This document shows positions 34,559-43,350 of a stretch of DNA of 64,000 bases, in pieces; position 1 is the first letter of the stretch; each line of letters starts with the position of its first letter. Origin of the DNA: 1-14-0-10-45-29 sp041650255 (lineage in GTDB: Archaea; Micrarchaeota; Micrarchaeia; Anstonellales; Anstonellaceae). Below the pieces are notes generated by a model. The model saw nothing but the letters and a program-made list of their open reading frames with translations, made no database searches and was not told where the DNA came from. The DNA lies in assembly GCA_041650255.1 (NCBI GenBank), contig JBAZLL010000004.1, positions 1-64,000 on the forward strand, in the 5' to 3' direction. The translations under genes and the position numbers were made by a program.

Positions 34559-35881
34559 TTATTTTTTGAGCCCTTCTAAGAATTTTGCGCCTCTTGAATG
34601 TGAGCCCTGTGCAAGTCCCTCAATTATCGGAATGGCATTTTTTATCTCGCTTTCATCCACGTTAAGCTCTTTTGCCGCCCATTGTGTGCTCACACTTGCC
34701 CTCACGCATAAAAATGCAGGGCCCCAAGCACGCGAACTAATCGGGGGCGCATTTTCCTCCATCGCAATCTTTTGGGCAATTACTTTCGCAGGATGCGCAA
34801 GATTGTATCCTTTCGGAGCAATATCTTCCAAAAGTGCAAGATGCGCTTCATCCGGATTCGCAAGCACCGATGGCATGGCGCCATAAGACATTCTCATCTC
34901 TTTGTTCATAGTGACATAGTACCATTGAAGAAGGCGGTAAACAATCTTTTCAGACTCTTGCAATGCGATTTTTTTTGCCTGATTTTTTCTTCTGTGCAGT
35001 AAGGCGTAAAACTCGTCATGCATAACCCAGTCAAGCCCTATTTTGTTGATGAATCCGGCGTGTTGCATCTGTTTCTTTATATCTTCAAATCGTTCTGCCT
35101 CGCTTATTATGGAATCCGGCACGAGCTTGTTTTTTCTCAATATATTATTATACTCCCTCAAATTCGCATTTTCTTTTTCTTCGGCTTCAAGCTCTTTTGC
35201 CGCGTGCGCGGATGCATAAGCCGCCGCCATACTGAAAATCGCAACCTTTGTTGAATAATTTTTTATAAGCCCCGCCGATTTTCTGCTCAGGCGAACCTCA
35301 AGCACTTTTGCTTTTTTGCCAAACGACTTTTCAATAGTCTCTTTTGCATTTTTGTTCGCATCCACCTGTATTGTGCGCTCAATTTCAACCCCGTCCTGCA
35401 TGAGCGAAATAAGTGCGGACGCGGTTCTTATCGGGTATCTTTTCTGCTCAAAAATGCTTATGAGCCCATGATACGCCTCGGCGGCATTTTCTCCCGAATC
35501 TGTAAGTATTTTTCTATAAGATCCGTTTAGGGGCAAATATTTTGCAAGAAAAGCCAAATTCGCATCTTCAAGTGCTTGCACCAGTCTGTGCGCCGCAACT
35601 GCAACTCTCACCCTGTTCAGGGTGAATTTTTTCAAGGACGCAATATATCTAATTTGTTTTGTATGCTTTCTCTGGTCTGCCGCCTCGTCTGCGGAATTTT
35701 CCTGCAAATCCTCTCGTGCCTTTGCCACCAGGGTTCTAAACGGGGCGTCAAATCCCGCAATAATCATTTGCGCCTTGTAGCTGTTTAGTTTGTCAATTCT
35801 CTTTTTTGCATTTTGCATACTCGGCTCCAGCGAGTCAAGATAGTCGTTTGCCTCTTGTGTCAATATAAGCGAATCTGACAT
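34559..35881 (-). CDS. Unknown all-helical protein downstream of topoisomerase VI
   Basis: 440 residues from ATG 35881; an upstream in-frame hydrophobic stretch to 35935 looks like non-coding leader. It is predicted helical throughout, with Ala/Glu/Lys-rich segments ('AAAYASAHAAKELEAEEKEN'), and shows no membrane segment, metal site or nucleotide motif. The C-terminal third has 'ISSRAWGPAFLCVRASV' and 'AAKELNVDESEIKNAIPIIEGL'. I do not recognise a family. It sits between Top6A (72 bases upstream) and an HTH protein on the same strand, so a DNA-related role is possible but unsupported. Confidence 0.7.
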   Translation of the reverse strand: MSDSLILTQEANDYLDSLEPSMQNAKKRIDKLNSYKAQMIIAGFDAPFRTLVAKAREDLQENSADEAADQRKHTKQIRYIASLKKFTLNRVRVAVAAHRLVQALEDANLAFLAKYLPLNGSYRKILTDSGENAAEAYHGLISIFEQKRYPIRTASALISLMQDGVEIERTIQVDANKNAKETIEKSFGKKAKVLEVRLSRKSAGLIKNYSTKVAIFSMAAAYASAHAAKELEAEEKENANLREYNNILRKNKLVPDSIISEAERFEDIKKQMQHAGFINKIGLDWVMHDEFYALLHRRKNQAKKIALQESEKIVYRLLQWYYVTMNKEMRMSYGAMPSVLANPDEAHLALLEDIAPKGYNLAHPAKVIAQKIAMEENAPPISSRAWGPAFLCVRASVSTQWAAKELNVDESEIKNAIPIIEGLAQGSHSRGAKFLEGLKK

Positions 35882-35952
35882 GTTCATCACTAAACATACA
35901 ATGAATAAAAAGGGGAAGGAAAGAAGAAAAATCAAAATTTTCCAAACATTTT

Positions 35953-37089
35953 CTAAGGCAAATACCTGTTTGCTTCCATTTTCTCTTTGATATATTTTCC
36001 TACGAATGAAAGCGAGGGACCCTGCAATGCGTCCTGCTCAAGCTTTTTCTTTGTCTTTAGCACGACTTTAAGTTCATCCACCCATTCAGGATGCCTCTTT
36101 ATCCACTCATAATTAAGCATTTCTTCTGCCCTCTTTAGGTCCACTTCTTTTGCCTTAATGGTAAGGTTTCCAAGAAATTCGTAATCCTTTATATCCCTCA
36201 TCGTAACTCCGATGAATTTTGCCGACGGTGTTGCAATATCATTTGCCAAATATGCCAAATTCATGGAGCCGGTTTTAATTGTCCAATAAATATACCATCC
36301 CCACGCATCGCAGTCCGTGAATACGATTATCGGCAGTTTTTTTTGCGCAAGCTTTGAAATAAGCCGTCTGCACCCACGAGATGCCTGTCCTTTTGGTGTA
36401 ATCAATACGCAATTTTCCTTTCTCCAGAATTTATCTTCATTAAGCCTCTGCCACATTGCGTCCTTTTCCACTACGAGTACAAATTCCGCATCCAGCTCTT
36501 CAATTGTCATGCCGTTATCCACATCTGAGGGAATCATCCAGCCCGACCTTCCCTGTTTCGTGCCATCAATAAGTGTCTCGTCCCCTCCGAATCTGTCTCT
36601 TAGCACGAGCGGGCCCGCAACCACTCCCTTTCGATCGGTATTCAAATTCAAATCCTCTCTTTTTATTCCGAGCGAAACTTCCAAATCCTCAATAAGCGGG
36701 TTTGATTCGGACTGCTCCGAGAAAAGCTCTTCATCCAAATTCTCTCCTAGGGAAAACTTTAGCTGGTAAAAAAGACCTCTGATTGATGTGTGCGCGTCCT
36801 CTTTGAGAAATTTCTTGCACTTATTTGCAATAGCAACCGTCTGCATGAACTTTCGCGCCTGACCTACATTGATGAAGCTTCTCGTCTCGTTTTTTTCTCC
36901 AAGATGCAAACATCCAATTTTTTCATCAAACAGCACATTGGATTTACTTCTAAGCGGCGCTTCAAATGAGGGGGACACTTCCTCATCAATCTCCTTTAGC
37001 ATGTGCCCGCCCATATTTTCAAGTTTATTTATAACTACCTCTGAATCTTGGCGCGAATTTTTTTGAGTTTCTTTTGTTTTCTTAATCAT
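35953..37089 (-). CDS. top6A: DNA topoisomerase VI subunit A
   Basis: 378 residues, Spo11-like. The catalytic Tyr is Y108 in 'TSIRGLFYQLKF', within the winged-helix 5Y-CAP domain. The Toprim domain follows with 'LVVEKDAMWQRL' and 'VFTDCDAWGWYIYW', where DCD takes the place of the common DGD/DPWG pattern. It cuts both DNA strands with a 2-base stagger as an A2B2 complex with Top6B, encoded 27 bases upstream. ATG 37089 has GAGGCGA upstream. Confidence 0.95.
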   Translation of the reverse strand: MIKKTKETQKNSRQDSEVVINKLENMGGHMLKEIDEEVSPSFEAPLRSKSNVLFDEKIGCLHLGEKNETRSFINVGQARKFMQTVAIANKCKKFLKEDAHTSIRGLFYQLKFSLGENLDEELFSEQSESNPLIEDLEVSLGIKREDLNLNTDRKGVVAGPLVLRDRFGGDETLIDGTKQGRSGWMIPSDVDNGMTIEELDAEFVLVVEKDAMWQRLNEDKFWRKENCVLITPKGQASRGCRRLISKLAQKKLPIIVFTDCDAWGWYIYWTIKTGSMNLAYLANDIATPSAKFIGVTMRDIKDYEFLGNLTIKAKEVDLKRAEEMLNYEWIKRHPEWVDELKVVLKTKKKLEQDALQGPSLSFVGKYIKEKMEANRYLP

Positions 37090-37115
37090 CGGAGTCGCCT
37101 CTTCTTATCTTCAAT

Positions 37116-38786
37116 TCACTCTTCTTTCTCATCGTCGGCATCTTCTGCCTCCTTCCCATTCTCTTCCAACCCTTCTTCCCCGCTTTCGTCTCCAAGTATG
37201 TGTGTCATATACTTTGTTTCAATAAGCAAAGTGAGTTTTTTTGCCAACTCTTCAGGTTTTGTATTCTTGCCTGCCAATTCGCTCAAATCATGGGAAAGCT
37301 GGGGCACGTATTTAATGACTGCATTTCTTCTTTGCGCCCTGTCTCTTTCCTTATTTATCCCTGCCAAATGAAGTTGCAATCTTCTTGCCGCCTCCATAAT
37401 GGCATTCTTTATTTCCTGATACACTTCATCTTCCTGCGATATTGCCTGCTTTCCAGCAGAAGTATACGGAATATGCACCGACGCCAAATTCACAAAAACC
37501 GTAATTGCCTCCTCTTCAAAATTTTTGAGCTTGTAGCGTTTCCAGTCAACGTCCTTTGCCGCCTGCGTAATCGCGCATCCGGAAATATCAAACAGAAGCG
37601 GTGCGGCATTTGCATATCTAATAATGTCCGAAGTTACCTGATTGTTTGAAAGCCGCCTTCCGGCCTGACCTCCCCATGCGATTGCCGCCTCCACTAAAAA
37701 CGGAACTCCTCCCTTGTAAATTTTCGGAGGGCGCTCGGTGACTGCAATAAACTCCGGTGCAAGAATGTGTGCAAGCGATGTTTGTATCTGTTCTGCGCCG
37801 ATTGGATGTATGCAATCAGATGCAGGAGCAATCCACTTGACCATCGAGAACGCTTTAATGAGACCTTCAGCCTCTTCCCAACTAAGTTCGGACGGCTTTT
37901 TCTTAAAATCAAGATATATTATTCCTTCGGTTTTCCCACTCATTACCTGTGCAAGCTCATCCACCTTTGCAGACGAAACTCGCTGAAATCTTTCCTGCAA
38001 AAACGAGCTCATGTTATATTTGTCTGTTTCCCGATGTGCCAAATCCACGATGTCGCTCACTCCAAGCCCGAGTGGATGCGGCAGAACTTCCTTTGGTTTT
38101 TTCGGGACTATCTCAGACGAGCGCGGATACGTTGTCAGCTCTCCCGTCGGTTCAAGAAGCGAAATCGTCACATGTGGATTCGCAAGCGCGATTCTCTTTA
38201 TGTACTCGTACGGGCTTTGAGCGGAGCGTTCATAATTTACCTCGCCAAATTCGCCCTCAACGTATAATCCGTGCGCCCCTTGCGGATTGTCCTCTTCCAC
38301 TTCATCTGTAATCGTCGGGCTGTTGGTCTTTATGTCAACCGCCACGTTGCAAGTTAATTTTTTGTCTGCATATTCCGACACCACATAAACCGGTTTGCCC
38401 GTAGTTATTTGTGCATACATTGTGCATCCGGCGGCGCCAATTCCCTGCTGTCCTCTTTGCTGTGCATATCTGTGAAACTTTGTGCCCGCAAGCATTTGCC
38501 CCAATGCCTTTCCCAAATGTTTTTTTGGAATACCAGGTCCGTTGTCCTTTACGCTTACCTTATATCTTTCATTTTTTGTTATCTCATGTATTTTTACCTC
38601 TATTTCTGGTAAAGTGCCCGCCTCTTCGCAGGCATCAATGGAGTTTGTGACATATTCATGCACGATTGTCGTAAGAGAGCGCACTTTGCCAGAGAAACCA
38701 AGCATCTGTTTGTTCTTTTTGAAAAACTCAGCTACCGAGTGTTCCTTGAAATTTGAAAATATCTTATCAGTATTGCTTTTCGCCAT
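37116..38786 (-). CDS. top6B: DNA topoisomerase VI subunit B
   Basis: 556 residues. The GHKL ATPase has N-box 'HEYVTNSIDACEEAG', G1 'VKDNGPGIPKKHLGKALG' and G2 'QRGQQGIGAAG'. The H2TH and transducer domains follow, with the switch Lys region 'GHIHPIGAEQIQTSL'-like segment around 310-330. The C-terminus ends in a strongly acidic tail (EEGLEENGKEAEDADDEKEE) and lacks the Ig-like domain of longer homologues. With Top6A it relaxes and decatenates DNA using ATP. Confidence 0.95.
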   Translation of the reverse strand: MAKSNTDKIFSNFKEHSVAEFFKKNKQMLGFSGKVRSLTTIVHEYVTNSIDACEEAGTLPEIEVKIHEITKNERYKVSVKDNGPGIPKKHLGKALGQMLAGTKFHRYAQQRGQQGIGAAGCTMYAQITTGKPVYVVSEYADKKLTCNVAVDIKTNSPTITDEVEEDNPQGAHGLYVEGEFGEVNYERSAQSPYEYIKRIALANPHVTISLLEPTGELTTYPRSSEIVPKKPKEVLPHPLGLGVSDIVDLAHRETDKYNMSSFLQERFQRVSSAKVDELAQVMSGKTEGIIYLDFKKKPSELSWEEAEGLIKAFSMVKWIAPASDCIHPIGAEQIQTSLAHILAPEFIAVTERPPKIYKGGVPFLVEAAIAWGGQAGRRLSNNQVTSDIIRYANAAPLLFDISGCAITQAAKDVDWKRYKLKNFEEEAITVFVNLASVHIPYTSAGKQAISQEDEVYQEIKNAIMEAARRLQLHLAGINKERDRAQRRNAVIKYVPQLSHDLSELAGKNTKPEELAKKLTLLIETKYMTHILGDESGEEGLEENGKEAEDADDEKEE

Positions 38787-38853
38787 TAAATCACATCTAC
38801 TAACTAATTTTGGTCGTATTGATGCTTTTGTAGAAAGTATTTAAGAAGCTTCT

Positions 38854-39417
38854 TTATTTTTGCATCTTTCCGCGAGCCTTTATCTCTTCTTCTTTTCTTC
38901 TTCTCTTGTTCTTTTCCAAGTAGAGAAATACGCCTGCGTGCGGCATTCCTTCAATAAGTTTGAATATGGCGGTTGCGGCGATGTCAATGAGCTCGAGCTT
39001 TCCGATTATGCCGACCGTATGGCCCCAAATTGCAATATTTACTTCCGCCTCGTGCTCAATAATCTCTTTGCTTTTTCCTTTTTCGCCAATAACGCGCCCC
39101 TTTATTCGCGACATATGGTTAGGCTTGGCTGCAAAATCGCGCAAATCAATTATTTTCAGTCCGTATTCTTCGTCTTTGAGCTTTAGTGCGATTCTCGGCT
39201 CAAATCCCCGTCCGATTGCTTTTATCACCGGCATTGCAAAAAAGACTTCAATAGACGGACCCTCAATAATCACCGAGCCATCTTCATTATCAACTTCCAA
39301 ATGAACTGCAAGCTCGCGCTCAAGCATCTTTAGTGTGGAGTCGGCATCGCCTTTAATCTCCTTTACCCTCTTTATCGGGATTTTGACTGTTTCAATTACG
39401 AATTCTGTTTCTTCCAT
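38854..39417 (-). CDS. Dim2/Pno1-like KH-domain RNA-binding protein
   Basis: 187 residues from ATG 39417; an ATG at 39426 is also possible. Two KH modules are visible. The first lies around residues 10-90, with 'IEGPSIEVFFAMPVIKAIGRGF'. The second has 'SRIKGRVIGEKGKSKEIIE', a GxxG loop (IGEKGKS), followed by 'VNIAIWGHTVGIIG'. The basic tail NKRRRKEEEIKARG fits RNA binding. Homologues assist 16S rRNA 3'-end maturation with Nob1 and bind the rRNA or aIF2. It lies between the Top6 pair and S10 on the same strand. Confidence 0.85.
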   Translation of the reverse strand: MEETEFVIETVKIPIKRVKEIKGDADSTLKMLERELAVHLEVDNEDGSVIIEGPSIEVFFAMPVIKAIGRGFEPRIALKLKDEEYGLKIIDLRDFAAKPNHMSRIKGRVIGEKGKSKEIIEHEAEVNIAIWGHTVGIIGKLELIDIAATAIFKLIEGMPHAGVFLYLEKNKRRRKEEEIKARGKMQK

Positions 39418-39454
39418 AATAATCATTTATCTTGCCAAAGTTCATCGTTTGAAT

Positions 39455-39522
39455 GTATATCAGAGTCAAGTCACATCGTCATAGGGCGAACCCTTGGTAG
39501 TCGTGTACTCATCATCTATATA
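39455..39522 (-). ncRNA. Candidate C/D box sRNA
   Basis: On the minus strand a box C ATGATGA (39515-39509), a C'-like ATGACGA (39482-39476), exactly 12 bases (39475-39464) and a box D CTGA (39463-39460) occur in order, flanked by TATA/TATA that can pair as a terminal stem. The 12-base spacing between C' and D is that of archaeal 2'-O-methylation guides. No good D' box is seen between C and C', so only the D guide would work. It lies in the gap between S10 and the KH protein. Pattern-based; could be chance. Confidence 0.35.
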
Positions 39523-39585
39523 ACTAAATGAAATTTTGTATATAAAAAGGTGCTTAAATTAAAAATTAATTATTAAAAGACGATT

Positions 39586-39891
39586 TTATTCCAAAGAAAT
39601 TTTTACATGCACTGTGTCTGGAACTTTTACGCGCATAATCTGCCTTAGAGTTCTCTCGTCTCCGGCAACATCAACAACGCGCTTGTGCAATCTCATTTCC
39701 CAGTGCTCATAAGTGTCCGAACCATCGCCGCAAGGTGTTCTTCTTGTAGATATTTTCAAGCGGCGCGTGGGCAGATTAATCGGCCCTGAAATGTTTACTC
39801 CTGTAGCCGTTGCAATTTCCTTTATCTGATTGCAAACGTCATCCAGCTCTTGCGGAGACTTTCCGATAAGTTTTATTCTTGCTTTTCCCAT
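39586..39891 (-). CDS. rps10: Ribosomal protein S10
   Basis: 101 residues of the archaeal/eukaryotic uS10 form. 'ARIKLIGKSPQELDDVCNQI', 'GVNISGPINLPTRRLKISTRRTP' split by a loop, 'WEMRLHKRVVDV' and 'IMRVKVPDTVHVKISL' are all present. GGTGAA directly precedes two ATGs (39894 and 39891), and the second has better spacing. It lies 34 bases after EF-1alpha, the usual archaeal tuf-rps10 order. Confidence 0.97.
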   Translation of the reverse strand: MGKARIKLIGKSPQELDDVCNQIKEIATATGVNISGPINLPTRRLKISTRRTPCGDGSDTYEHWEMRLHKRVVDVAGDERTLRQIMRVKVPDTVHVKISLE

Positions 39892-39924
39892 CATTTCACC
39901 AAAAAAAATTATAAAAAAAAGAGA

Positions 39925-41193
39925 TTATTTCTTGGGTTTTACCTCAAGAACAACTCCTGCTGCCACGGTCTGGCCCATATCCCTGATTGCGAATCTGCCA
40001 AGTGCCGGGAAGTCTGCGAACTTCTCAACGACAATGGGGCGCAACGGTTTGATTCGCACTATTGCGATATCACCGGTCTTAATGAAGTCAGGGTTTTTCT
40101 GCATGGTCTGCCCGGTCTTCGGGTCTTTCTTCTCAATTATTTCTGTGACCGTGCATGCAACTTGTGCTGTGTGCATATGGAAAACAGGGGTGTATCCCTT
40201 TGCAATTGCAGTCGGGTGTTCAAGCACCACGATTTGGGCTGTGAATTCCTCTGCAACTGTGGGTGGGTTGTCCACTGGTCCGATGACATCTCCGCGTTTT
40301 ACGTCCTTTTTGTCAACACCTTTTACGTTGAATCCGACGTTGTCTCCCGGAATTGCCTCGGTAAGCTCTTGGTGGTGCATTTCAATTTTCTTTACTTCCG
40401 ATTTTGCACCTGAAGGCATGAATACAACGTTCATGCCCGGTTTGAGAACACCAGTTTCAACTCTTCCGACCGGCACTGTGCCGTGTCCGGTAATTGTGAA
40501 CACGTCCTGCACAGGCATTCTAAGTGGTTTGTCGGTTGGTTTTTGTGTCGGGGCGAATTTGTCAAAGCACTCAAGAAGTGTTGGTCCTTTGTACCATGGC
40601 ATCTTGTCGGAGCGCTCTTTTATGTTGCCGCCCGAGTATGCCGAGTATGGAACGAACGGAATCTCGTCAACCTTGTAGCCGACGTTCTTCATAAGTGTTT
40701 TGAGCTGTGCAACCACTTCATTGTATTTTGTCTGGTCCCAGTTCACTGCGTCCATTTTGTTCAGACCAACTACGAACTGTTTGATTCCCAGCACCTTTGC
40801 AAGAAATGCGTGCTCTTTTGTCTGTGCCTGCACTCCGTCCTTTGCAGAACATACGATAACTGCCGCATCTGCTTGTGACGCGCCGGTAATCATGTTCTTT
40901 ACAAAGTCCCTGTGACCGGGGGCATCAATGATTGTAAAGTAGTATTTTGCAGTCTCGAACTCTTTGTGCGAGAGGTCAATTGTAACTCCTCGCTCTCTTT
41001 CTTCTTTAAGAGTGTCCATTGTAAACGCAAATTCAAAAGTCGCTTTGCCGACTTTCTCTGCCTCTTCTTTCAATTTTCTCAAGGCCTGCTCTGTAAGCGC
41101 GCCTGTCTCGTACAAAATACGTCCTACTGTTGTTGATTTTCCATGGTCAACGTGGCCAATGAAAATCAGGTTCAGGTGTTCTTTCTTTGCCAT
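39925..41193 (-). CDS. tuf: Elongation factor 1-alpha (EF-Tu)
   Basis: 422 residues. G1 GHVDHGKST, G2 'ERGVTIDL', G3 DAPGHRD, G4 NKMD and G5 'VPYSAYSG' are all present, then two beta-barrel domains. It carries aminoacyl-tRNA to the ribosome. GGAGGT eight bases before ATG 41193 decides the start over GTG/ATG further up. An in-frame upstream extension MEVAI would cover that site. The gene is strongly expressed in all archaea and here has a TATA box about 100 bases upstream. Confidence 0.97.
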   Translation of the reverse strand: MAKKEHLNLIFIGHVDHGKSTTVGRILYETGALTEQALRKLKEEAEKVGKATFEFAFTMDTLKEERERGVTIDLSHKEFETAKYYFTIIDAPGHRDFVKNMITGASQADAAVIVCSAKDGVQAQTKEHAFLAKVLGIKQFVVGLNKMDAVNWDQTKYNEVVAQLKTLMKNVGYKVDEIPFVPYSAYSGGNIKERSDKMPWYKGPTLLECFDKFAPTQKPTDKPLRMPVQDVFTITGHGTVPVGRVETGVLKPGMNVVFMPSGAKSEVKKIEMHHQELTEAIPGDNVGFNVKGVDKKDVKRGDVIGPVDNPPTVAEEFTAQIVVLEHPTAIAKGYTPVFHMHTAQVACTVTEIIEKKDPKTGQTMQKNPDFIKTGDIAIVRIKPLRPIVVEKFADFPALGRFAIRDMGQTVAAGVVLEVKPKK

Positions 41194-41293
41194 AATTGCT
41201 ACCTCCAACTATTGTAAAAATATTCATTCTTTATCTTAGATAATGCTCTCACAGCACTTCAGATAAAGCCGAAGTAAACTACTTAGGCGCCGC

Positions 41294-41306
41294 TTATTTA
41301 TAAATA
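41294..41306 (-). promoter_or_regulatory. Promoter of tuf-rps10
   Basis: On the minus strand TATTTATAAATAAG forms a strong TATA box. Transcription from about 41272 would give a leader of about 80 bases before ATG 41193, long for this genome. The leader contains CTTCGGCTTTATCTGAAG, which can form a stem, and the GGAGGT site. Confidence 0.55.
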
Positions 41307-41338
41307 TATTGCCCTCGCAAATTCACATCGCTTTCTTT

Positions 41339-42568
41339 CTAATTTTTGCAAAGCATCGCACCCGCAATCTGTTTTTGCACTCCGTTATTTTGCCTAAATT
41401 TGCCTGCGCACTCTGTCCGCATCATCATTTTCTTTGCAAGCGTCAATTTTGTTTTGTCCGCAAATTCATTTGAGTAAAGCTCCAAAAGCAGTTTGGACGT
41501 TTTTTCAAATTTTGTGTCTTGTTTATCTACAAGCTTTTTTTGCAATATAGCTTCCGCCTCTTTCGCATATCTCAAAAACATTTTTTTTGCAAACTCGTAC
41601 CTTCCTGCATTTTTTTCATGAAAAAGTGCATGCGCCATAATTTCTGCGCACTTATCCGCAACCTTGCCATCTACACTCGCAGAGTCCAATATTTTTGAAA
41701 AAACAAATATTTGCCCTCCAGTGTTAAACCCCTTTTCAGTGGATATTTGCATGTGCCTCTCAAGCGCCTGCAAAAGAGCATCTTGTGCTAGGTGCATTTC
41801 ATCCGAGGCGTTTGTTATGCTAAGCACCTTTTGAGATAGTGTCAGCACTTTATCAACATAGCAGAAAATCTGCTCTTCCTTTGCCGTTTTTGACCTCACC
41901 ATAAAAATTGTGATTTCTGCAATCATTTTCATTTTTGGGCTATCTTGTGTAAGCTCCCCGGCAATATTTACAAAATATTCTGCCGCTTTATCCTTAAGAA
42001 GCTGGTTTTGAGAAATTGCATTGCATATGCACTCCTGTGCAAAATCCAAATTTTGCGGCTTTTGCAATGCCATGTTGCACAATTGTATTATTGCATAATT
42101 TTCAATATTAGATGGAACGTGCCCACTATTTGCAAACGCAATATCCGAAACCACTCTAAGCATCTTTTCATCTGCCGTGTCATACGCCGTATTTGTGTAA
42201 AATTTTTCAATTATAGAAAGCGCATCTATCGAATTTCCCTCATTTTTCATTTTTTTGTATTCATTTGCAATGTGCCCCATACAGTCCGCAATATCTTCTA
42301 TTTTGTCCGGGTAAATATGTTCTGCGTAATTCGCCGCCTCTTTTGCTCCTTGCATTATACTTTTTACTCTCACTAATGGTATCCTTTGCTCATCCCCGCT
42401 CAACGTAGCAATATCTTCTCTGTCGATGAATACCGCATCTATCATTGAATCTATTTCCTGATTCAGCCCGTCCCAATCGCCACTTGCCAAACTGGCATAG
42501 AGCCTCTCAAGACTGAATGGTTCTGGTGCAAAAAGCCCGCCATACCCATCATCAAAATCAGAATGCAT
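41339..42568 (-). CDS. Unknown helical-repeat protein
   Basis: 409 residues, soluble and predicted almost entirely helical, with pairs of ~18-residue helices suggesting a TPR/HEAT-like solenoid (for example 'AAEYFVNIAGELTQDSP' and 'CAEIMAHALFHEKNAGRYEFAK'). No catalytic or metal motif is seen, and I do not recognise a family. The N-terminus is acidic (MHSDFDDGYGG). It is transcribed in the same direction as, but probably separately from, the 152-residue gene 44 bases upstream. A scaffold role is only a guess. Confidence 0.7.
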   Translation of the reverse strand: MHSDFDDGYGGLFAPEPFSLERLYASLASGDWDGLNQEIDSMIDAVFIDREDIATLSGDEQRIPLVRVKSIMQGAKEAANYAEHIYPDKIEDIADCMGHIANEYKKMKNEGNSIDALSIIEKFYTNTAYDTADEKMLRVVSDIAFANSGHVPSNIENYAIIQLCNMALQKPQNLDFAQECICNAISQNQLLKDKAAEYFVNIAGELTQDSPKMKMIAEITIFMVRSKTAKEEQIFCYVDKVLTLSQKVLSITNASDEMHLAQDALLQALERHMQISTEKGFNTGGQIFVFSKILDSASVDGKVADKCAEIMAHALFHEKNAGRYEFAKKMFLRYAKEAEAILQKKLVDKQDTKFEKTSKLLLELYSNEFADKTKLTLAKKMMMRTECAGKFRQNNGVQKQIAGAMLCKN

Positions 42569-42611
42569 CCTATCTATTTGCTCTTATTTAATATAAAAAG
42601 AAGAAGGGAGG

Positions 42612-43070
42612 TTATTTTTTCTTTTTTCCAAAGTTTCCTCTCGGTTTTGGAATTTTCAATTCCGGATAAACCTTTTGCAATATATCCACGTCTGGATATG
42701 TGTAATATCCTATTTTTTCAATCAGCGCTTTTAGAAAATAACCTTCTGCCAGCGGATAATGTGCCGGAGTTTTGCATGCGCTCTCAAGCTCTTTTTTGAG
42801 CTCCGAGGATTTTAGCGAACCAAACGCTTCGGTTAATGACGCGAAATTCTTTTTTTTGCCCGCCGCATATTTTTGTGCGACCTCATCCACTTTTGCAGTA
42901 TCAATTTCCGCATATCTGAAAGATTTTTCTCCAATTGCTTTTTGCACCAACGCAAGCTGGAGCGAAATATCCTCGCTCTTTACATGCTCATCTATCAGAA
43001 GTTTCTTTATGGATATCCAATCCTTGTGTTTTGCTATAAATACAATTTGGTCATTGCTTTCATCAAACAT
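42612..43070 (-). CDS. Small unknown archaeal protein (possible DUF2666)
   Basis: 152 residues. The start 'DQIVFIAKHKDWISIKKLLIDE' resembles the opening of archaeal DUF2666 proteins as I recall them; this is tentative. The rest is helical ('LALVQKAIGEKSF', 'KKELESACKTPAHYPLAEGYFLKALIEKIGY') and ends in a basic tail GNFGKKKK, which would suit RNA or ribosome contact. There is no signal peptide. It is upstream of the helical-repeat gene and just downstream of tRNA-Thr on the same strand. Confidence 0.65.
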   Translation of the reverse strand: MFDESNDQIVFIAKHKDWISIKKLLIDEHVKSEDISLQLALVQKAIGEKSFRYAEIDTAKVDEVAQKYAAGKKKNFASLTEAFGSLKSSELKKELESACKTPAHYPLAEGYFLKALIEKIGYYTYPDVDILQKVYPELKIPKPRGNFGKKKK

Positions 43071-43132
43071 ATTTTCAGCCTCGCTATTTCATTTCGGATA
43101 TTCATGTATGCTTATTTTCCTCCTAAGAAAAA

Positions 43133-43287
43133 AGCCCTCGACGGAGATTGAATCCGCGACCTTTCGCTTTCTTGGAAGAGAAGAAATACATAACTGCATT
43201 TCCTTCTTTTTCCATAAGTTTTTCTTTCCGTTTAAAGAGAAAGAAAAGCCTTACAAGGCGAACGCTCTACCGCTGAGCTACGAGGGC
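43133..43287 (-). tRNA. tRNA-Thr(TGT) with an 83-base intron
   Basis: The exons fold fully: acceptor GCCCTCG/CGAGGGC, D arm GCTC/GAGC, anticodon stem TTCGC/GCGAA with loop CTTGTAA (anticodon TGT), and T arm GCGGA/TCCGT with TTCAATC loop. Discriminator base 73 is T, as in other archaeal tRNA-Thr. The gene is interrupted after position 37 (43252) by an intron ending at 43169. CCA is not encoded. Confidence 0.92.
43169..43251 (-). other. tRNA-Thr intron (bulge-helix-bulge)
   Basis: The 83-base intron sits at the canonical 37/38 site. CTTG of the anticodon loop pairs with CAAG at the intron 3' end, flanked by 3-base bulges TAA and AAA, the splice substrate of the archaeal tRNA endonuclease. Inside are two stems: TTTTCTTTC/GAAAGAAAA and a longer imperfect GGAAAAAGAAG/CTTCTCTTCC. 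Confidence 0.85.
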
Positions 43288-43300
43288 GGTTTTGTTTATT

Positions 43301-43324
43301 TTTTCTCCTGTTAAGGGGAGAAAA
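43301..43324. other. 8-bp hairpin in the tRNA-Thr 5' leader
   Basis: TTTTCTCC/GGAGAAAA with an 8-base loop lies 13 bases upstream of the tRNA 5' end and inside the predicted precursor. It could guide 5' processing or be a relic of another element. Confidence 0.45.
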
Positions 43325-43350
43325 CAACATTAATCTTATTTCAGGCGCAC

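Noticed and set aside
35882..35935. Signal-peptide-like start for the helical protein
   Set aside because: The hydrophobic codons lie in the T-rich gap after top6A; ATG 35881 has a GTGA site and starts a normal soluble protein.
42563..43314. Plus-strand frames opposite the 152-residue gene and through tRNA-Thr
   Set aside because: They overlap a clear minus-strand gene and a tRNA, and show mirror composition.
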